Shown piece by piece: positions 38,619 through 42,643 of a stretch of 42,643 nucleotides of DNA. Below the pieces are notes generated by a model, which was not told where the DNA came from, ran no database searches, and saw only the letters and a list, made by a program, of their open reading frames with translations. The position numbers were made by a program, and so were the translations under genes. Source of the stretch: an uncultured Treponema sp. (GTDB lineage Bacteria; Spirochaetota; Spirochaetia; Treponematales; Treponemataceae); assembly GCA_937885175.1 (NCBI GenBank), contig CAKZZO010000059.1, forward strand, positions 1 through 42,643. The letters are read 5' to 3'. Numbering within the stretch: the stretch's first letter is position 1; each line of letters begins with the position of its first letter.

Positions 38619-39518
38619 CTACAAAAGCCGTGCTAAATCTTCCGGGTGGAAAGTGGAATGTCCATTAGGGTCACGGTCACCCCTGCCCACTTCATCAAAA
38701 ACAAGCTGCAAAATCATTTTTACCTTGTCGGTGACCATCTGATAGATTTTTTCCGACAGGCGACGTTTCAAATCATCCTCTAAGCCCTGCGAGCCATCGT
38801 GCTTAGAAAAAATAAACACGTACAGCATTGAGTTGTTTGAAATACGCTGGAGCAGAAGAATTGCGTCTGTTTTAAAATGCAGTCCGTTAATGTCCACGAA
38901 TACATTTTTTATTTTTTCGTATAAAGGAATGTAGGATTCTCCGGGAATCGTACATGAAAAATGCGTTAGGCTGATGTCAGAAAGCTTTGCCGTATACTCC
39001 ACATTGTTGTAGATAAAGGTTATCTTGCTGTTGTTGTCACAAATGGCACGCACATTCTTGCGCCGTCCTGAGGCCTGATTTGCATACATCACCCGATCAA
39101 TCAGTGCAAAATTCTTTGCCTTTTGGAATTCAAGTGAAATACAGCCCCCCTGAATTCCTACATCGAACAAATAATATTTTTCTATAATGCGGCGTTCTTC
39201 TTCACTGTGATGCTTTGAGTACAGCACGCCGATAAGCACACGCTCACCGTATGCATCCTGCAGTTGCTTGATGTAGGTCTTCCAGTTTAACCCCTCGATT
39301 TCTGCATCAATATAAAAGAACAGGATGGAATCCTCAAAGATAGAGATAATAGACTGAACCTTTTTGGCCAGCGGACAATTGCGGTCATCCGGTACAATAT
39401 ACGTTTCGTAGCCGCGGGTCAAATAGTCTTCCAGGTATGATTCCGAAAGCAGTGACGGTTCTGTTGCTATAAAAAAAGTCTTACGCCCTTCCAAGGCAAA
39501 ACTGATAGTATCGTCCAT
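38619..39518 (-). CDS. PilZ-domain protein, paralogue 2
   Basis: A 299-residue paralogue of the downstream gene with the same plan: 'EGRKTFFIATEPSLLSESYL' at the N-terminus, 'YYLFDVGIQGGCISLEFQKA' in the middle, 'GRRKNVRAICDNNSK' as the PilZ arginine motif and 'SDISLTHFSC' as the second motif, again with His replacing Gly. ATG 39518 is chosen from the alignment with its paralogue; an in-frame ATG at 39539 would lie upstream of the -10. The promoter TTGTCT-17-TATAAT (39528-39533) puts the start of transcription within about 3 nt of the ATG. It probably arose by tandem duplication and divergence. Confidence 0.8.
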   Translation of the reverse strand: MDDTISFALEGRKTFFIATEPSLLSESYLEDYLTRGYETYIVPDDRNCPLAKKVQSIISIFEDSILFFYIDAEIEGLNWKTYIKQLQDAYGERVLIGVLYSKHHSEEERRIIEKYYLFDVGIQGGCISLEFQKAKNFALIDRVMYANQASGRRKNVRAICDNNSKITFIYNNVEYTAKLSDISLTHFSCTIPGESYIPLYEKIKNVFVDINGLHFKTDAILLLQRISNNSMLYVFIFSKHDGSQGLEDDLKRRLSEKIYQMVTDKVKMILQLVFDEVGRGDRDPNGHSTFHPEDLARLL

Positions 39519-39601
39519 TCCACATCCATTATAAGGCATAATTTCTGTTTAGACAAACATAATTCCTTGTATATCAGCAAATTTTTTGGTATTTTTTCAC
39601 T

Positions 39602-40228
39602 ATGATTCTTTGTCCCGCACAACCTTTCGACTTACCGTCGATAATGCATATCGAAAGAGCCGCTTTTATTCCGCCCATTCAGGAAAAAGAAAAGATTTTT
39701 GATGAGCGGCTGCAAGTCTTTCCCCAGGGATTTTTTGTCCTTTCTGACTCCAGCGTGGAAACCGTTACAAGGGCAGGTCATGCCGTAAACGCAGGCTATT
39801 TCTGCTCAGAGTTGTGGCTTTCCCTTCCCGCCGATGACAAGACTTTTGTGCTGAACCACAACCCCTACAAATCCCATCATCGTAACGGCACAGTACTCTA
39901 TGCAAGTTCCTTTGCCCTGCTCCCCGACTATCAGGGAAAAGGCATTGCGCGGCAGTTTTTTGCCTCATCCCTTGCGGCAGTCTGCGGTGCCTTCAGTCAG
40001 GTAAAAACGGTTGCCCTCCTTGTTAACGAAGAATGGCAGAGTGCCCACCACATTTATGAAAGTTTGGGCTTTACCCAAGTGCGCCGCATCCAGGGCTTTT
40101 TTCCCTCACTCCATCGGCGCGAAAAAACAGACGGCATCATAATGACCTGTCCCGCAGACCTATTCCGAGCAGACGGCATCCTGCACCACAACGAAAACGG
40201 CGTCGTCATCATAGGGGCGGCAAAATGA
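39602..40228 (+). CDS. GNAT-family N-acetyltransferase
   Basis: A 208-residue acetyltransferase. The acetyl-CoA-binding motif A is 'SFALLPDYQGKGIARQFFAS' (Q-x-G-K-G-x-A), and motif B lies in 'HHIYESLGFTQVRRI'. The N-terminal 'PAQPFDLPSIMHIERAAFIP' resembles arylalkylamine-type GNATs. The acceptor is unknown. TTGTAT (39567-39572), 17 bp, TATTTT (39590-39595), 6 nt, ATG: predicted leaderless. It overlaps the following gene by ATGA, so the two are co-translated. Confidence 0.88.
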   Translation: MILCPAQPFDLPSIMHIERAAFIPPIQEKEKIFDERLQVFPQGFFVLSDSSVETVTRAGHAVNAGYFCSELWLSLPADDKTFVLNHNPYKSHHRNGTVLYASSFALLPDYQGKGIARQFFASSLAAVCGAFSQVKTVALLVNEEWQSAHHIYESLGFTQVRRIQGFFPSLHRREKTDGIIMTCPADLFRADGILHHNENGVVIIGAAK

Positions 40229-40992
40229 CAGAAGGACAATGGAAGGCATTCAGCACATTCAGAGAGGCTTTTAAAGCAAAATGCGGGCAATGGAACAGGG
40301 ACTTTTCTGCCCTCCTTCAGCCTCTCCAAAAAGCCGCCGCACAAAAAGACACTCCTGACTATCCGCTGGAAACCGCCCTTGTCTACAACCGAGCCTTTGA
40401 CGACCTTAGGTCAGAAGACACAATCCGCTATTTTGTGATTGGCGACAACCCCGGAAAAGACGAGCAACTGGCAAAAAACAACCGCTACCTTGTGGGCCAG
40501 AGCGGAAAAATTGCGGCGGGATTTTTTGCCCGCAACCCGGAATTTAAAACCGACTTTCGCAAAAACGTGCTGATTCTCAACAAAACGCCCGTCCACACCG
40601 CAAAGACCAGCCACCTCAAAGTTCTGGCAAAAAACGGCGGCGAGCAAATCCAAAAACTGATATACGAAAGCCAAGGCTGGATGGCAGAAGAAACCGCACG
40701 CCTGCACACCGCCCTTTCTGCCGCCGCCGACAGCAAAAACCCTGCGCCAGAATTGTGGCTGGTGGGCTATGCGGAACTCAAAGGCAAAGGTCTCTTTCTC
40801 CACTACCGCGACCTGCTCCACGCATCCTATCCCGCCGACATATGGCAGCAGGTGTACGTCTTTCAGCATTTTTCGATGAACCGTTTTTTAATTGATTTAA
40901 AAGACTTCCGCACCAGCCATGCAGAACTAAGCCTGCAAGAAGCTGTCCACGCCCTGGGAAGACAACACCGCCAAGAGATTTTTGGCAACTAG
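40225..40992 (+). CDS. Uracil-DNA-glycosylase-superfamily-like protein
   Basis: A 255-residue protein. 'FVIGDNPGKDEQLAKNN' followed by 'RYLVGQSGKIAAGFF' matches the shape of the UDG family 4/5 motif (GxxPGxxE...PFVGxxGK), and 'VLILNKTPVHT' matches the next strand. 'VFQHFSMNRFL' near the C-terminus is in the place of the HPS motif. The cysteines of the 4Fe-4S cluster of family 4 enzymes are absent. It may remove uracil or another base, or be a non-enzymatic relative. The ATG overlaps the GNAT stop (ATGA). It is not part of any recognised repair operon. Confidence 0.6.
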   Translation: MTEGQWKAFSTFREAFKAKCGQWNRDFSALLQPLQKAAAQKDTPDYPLETALVYNRAFDDLRSEDTIRYFVIGDNPGKDEQLAKNNRYLVGQSGKIAAGFFARNPEFKTDFRKNVLILNKTPVHTAKTSHLKVLAKNGGEQIQKLIYESQGWMAEETARLHTALSAAADSKNPAPELWLVGYAELKGKGLFLHYRDLLHASYPADIWQQVYVFQHFSMNRFLIDLKDFRTSHAELSLQEAVHALGRQHRQEIFGN

Positions 40993-41027
40993 CACACTTA
41001 TACTCGCCACGGACGCGGATTTGCTGC

Positions 41028-42383
41028 TCATTCCAAAATCGTGATTTCTACACGACGATTCTCAGCTCTGCCAGCATCAGTGCCGTTGTCCGCAATGGGT
41101 TTTGTGCCGCCCCAACCGCGACAGATAAAGGCGGCGGAATTCACGCCTCGCTTTGCCAGTTCCTCGGCAATCTTGTGGGCGCGCTCCACTGAAAGTTTCT
41201 GCTCTCCCGCCGCACGCCCAACCGCCGCCGTGTGTCCTTCCACCAAAAACTGTGACTTGGGCGCAAGTTTGAGCACCTGTGCAATTTCATCCAGCCGTCC
41301 GCTTTCACTGGCCAAGATTTCACTGGAATCAGGCTTAAAGCGAATGTCACGCACAGAAAGCCGCAGTCCGGCAGAAGTTTTTTCCACCACCATGTTGTTC
41401 TTGTTTTTTGCCGTCTCCGCAAGAGCCGCATTTGGCTTTGCCACTGTCTTGCCTTTTGTATCAGCAGTCGCCACCCAAGCAGAAGTGTTCACGCTTTGGG
41501 GAGACACTTCAGGAGAAAGGCTTGCAATCCGCTTGAGCGAAAGAATCAGTTTGTCCGTGTCGATTGCCGGCGGATATTCCGTAAAGAGCGTAATCGTTCC
41601 CTTAAAATTCACCTGCTCACCGTTGGCGTAGATAAAGGTTTCGTCCACTGTGTCCACCACCAGCATGGGCTCACCTGTTGCCCTGCGAATCAGAATATCA
41701 GCCTTGTGACCGCCTATTGCCTTCTGCAAATCCTTGTCACCGTCATAATCCCGATGATTTGCGCCATAGTTTGTCTGCCAGATTGCCTTGAGCCGGTACA
41801 CATCCTCATCACGATATTTTTCCGCCTGAATAAACGTGTAGGCAACTTCCATGGGCATACGGGTAAAAATTCCCTTGTTCAGCGGGTCAACGCATCGTTC
41901 CGCACTTGCCGACCAGGAATCCCCGCTTTTTACCCTGTCAGTCGTAAATGCCGGAAAACTGCGGAAAGACGGATAGCCATTATCCGCATACATAGTCACC
42001 TTGCCTTTGGAAGAAATATGAAAGACCGACGGAATGGAGTCATGAATGCCGCTCGCCGCCTGAGCCATATTGCGACGCGTTTCTTCAATCACATAAAAAC
42101 TGCCGTCATACCATTGGTCGCCGTAAAACTGATGGCGGGGATTTTCATAAGCCGGGTCTGGAGAAAGAGAGGGACTGATAAAAGACCTCACCTCACGACT
42201 GGTAAGCCCCACATACTTTCCGTTCACATAGCGGCGCAAATTTGTCCGCTCCACCAGCGAATAGCCGCCCGTGCCCTTGTATTTCAGCGAAACCGCCTGC
42301 GCAAAAGCCGCCTCACCATACAGGCACACAAAGACACCAAGTACAATCCTTGTAACAAAAAATCTGAATCCGTTCATACCCAT
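41028..42383 (-). CDS. OmpA-domain outer-membrane/periplasmic protein
   Basis: A 451-residue protein with a signal peptide (about 1-28, ending AFA), a large unassigned N-terminal region (30-290) and a C-terminal OmpA peptidoglycan-binding domain (about 340-451): 'IRFKPDSSEILASESGRLDE', 'FLVEGHTAAVG', 'LSVERAHKIAEELAKRG' and 'GRAENRRVEI', including the Asp and Arg that hold diaminopimelate or ornithine of the wall. Similar long N-terminal plus OmpA proteins are known in treponemes. ATG 42383 or 42377 may be the start; no Shine-Dalgarno is seen for either, and GATACT lies 6 nt before the latter. Confidence 0.88.
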   Translation of the reverse strand: MGMNGFRFFVTRIVLGVFVCLYGEAAFAQAVSLKYKGTGGYSLVERTNLRRYVNGKYVGLTSREVRSFISPSLSPDPAYENPRHQFYGDQWYDGSFYVIEETRRNMAQAASGIHDSIPSVFHISSKGKVTMYADNGYPSFRSFPAFTTDRVKSGDSWSASAERCVDPLNKGIFTRMPMEVAYTFIQAEKYRDEDVYRLKAIWQTNYGANHRDYDGDKDLQKAIGGHKADILIRRATGEPMLVVDTVDETFIYANGEQVNFKGTITLFTEYPPAIDTDKLILSLKRIASLSPEVSPQSVNTSAWVATADTKGKTVAKPNAALAETAKNKNNMVVEKTSAGLRLSVRDIRFKPDSSEILASESGRLDEIAQVLKLAPKSQFLVEGHTAAVGRAAGEQKLSVERAHKIAEELAKRGVNSAAFICRGWGGTKPIADNGTDAGRAENRRVEITILE

Positions 42384-42420
42384 AGTATCGGCAGTCTATC
42401 GGCATATTTTAGAAAAAGTT

Positions 42421-42643
42421 GAGGATTTTTTCGGGCAGTCCGGCAGTTCCTGCCGTCGGGCCTTCCATGGCTTGCTATGCGCGCGGTGCTCGCTCCCCTC
42501 GCACTGTCCGCTCCGCGTCCACCATTCCACGCCAGGGCAAACGCATTATAGATATCGTGCTTGCATATCGGCTGGACAAATGAAATGGATGTGCAGCAAA
42601 AAGGCTACCGTTGCAGCGTGTCAAGCAAGCCCCGCGGTTGAGC
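42421..42643. repeat. Repeat-bearing intergenic end of the window
   Basis: No credible gene is seen. Bases 42533-42604 are an inverted copy (about 67 of 72 identical) of 12109-12180. Upstream of it a GC-rich stretch has the hairpin CGGCAG/CTGCCG near 42440-42454. The repeat may extend past the right edge. Confidence 0.75.

Noticed and set aside
41496..42422. Open plus-strand frame of 308 codons inside the OmpA-domain gene
   Set aside because: Antisense shadow of a clear OmpA gene; the product is Arg/Cys-rich and unlike any protein family.

Overview
The window looks like chromosome from a saccharolytic, Gram-negative-type anaerobe. My best guess is a gut, rumen or oral Treponema (Spirochaetota). 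The guess rests on general impression: several lipoprotein and outer-membrane beta-barrel genes of unknown family, a cyclophilin-FKBP fusion lipoprotein, a fused AroD-AroE, a stand-alone PASTA protein, PilZ and GGDEF-type proteins, and a large OmpA-domain protein. No rRNA, tRNA or CRISPR array was seen, so this is not proven.

Layout. 1-610: 3' end of an IS110-family transposase and its noncoding right flank. 0.67-3.4 kb: immunophilin lipoprotein, AlkD-like repair protein, HepT/MntA toxin-antitoxin pair. 3.5-5.4 kb: structured repeat, glucuronate isomerase, fold-back repeat. 5.4-8.6 kb: peroxide/thiol/metal group (glutathione peroxidase, thioredoxin-reductase-like flavoprotein, CDF transporter, OhrR-type regulator). 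8.6-10.1 kb: accessory patch with a truncated FRG gene and a PIN toxin-antitoxin pair. 10.2-16.9 kb: threonine aldolase, flavodoxin-like reductase, a 310-bp repeat element, then glgX-glgP for glycogen breakdown. 16.9-24.1 kb: housekeeping block (era, rpiA, aroDE, PASTA protein, fmt, def), with a second toxin-antitoxin pair between fmt and def and an XRE regulator upstream of def. 24.2-28.4 kb: beta-barrel protein, hisD, SEC-C protein, rlmB, UPF0016 transporter. 28.4-34.8 kb: envelope block (lipoprotein, outer-membrane protein, 960-residue lipoprotein) and a 7TM protein with a degenerate GGDEF domain. 35-39.5 kb: gene remnant, fold-back repeat copy 2, tex, and two PilZ-domain paralogues. 39.6-42.4 kb: GNAT, uracil-DNA-glycosylase-like protein and OmpA-domain protein. 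The right end holds another repeat copy.

Two window-wide patterns stand out. First, many genes that begin transcription units have a -10 hexamer ending 5-7 nt before the ATG and no Shine-Dalgarno, so their mRNAs should be leaderless. Internal operon genes and some others carry clear Shine-Dalgarno sequences. Second, intergenic spaces hold at least three repeat families. One keeps its linker sequence while its hairpin stems change in a compensatory way.

Coordinates and motifs were read by eye. Family assignments come from recognised motifs, not database searches.
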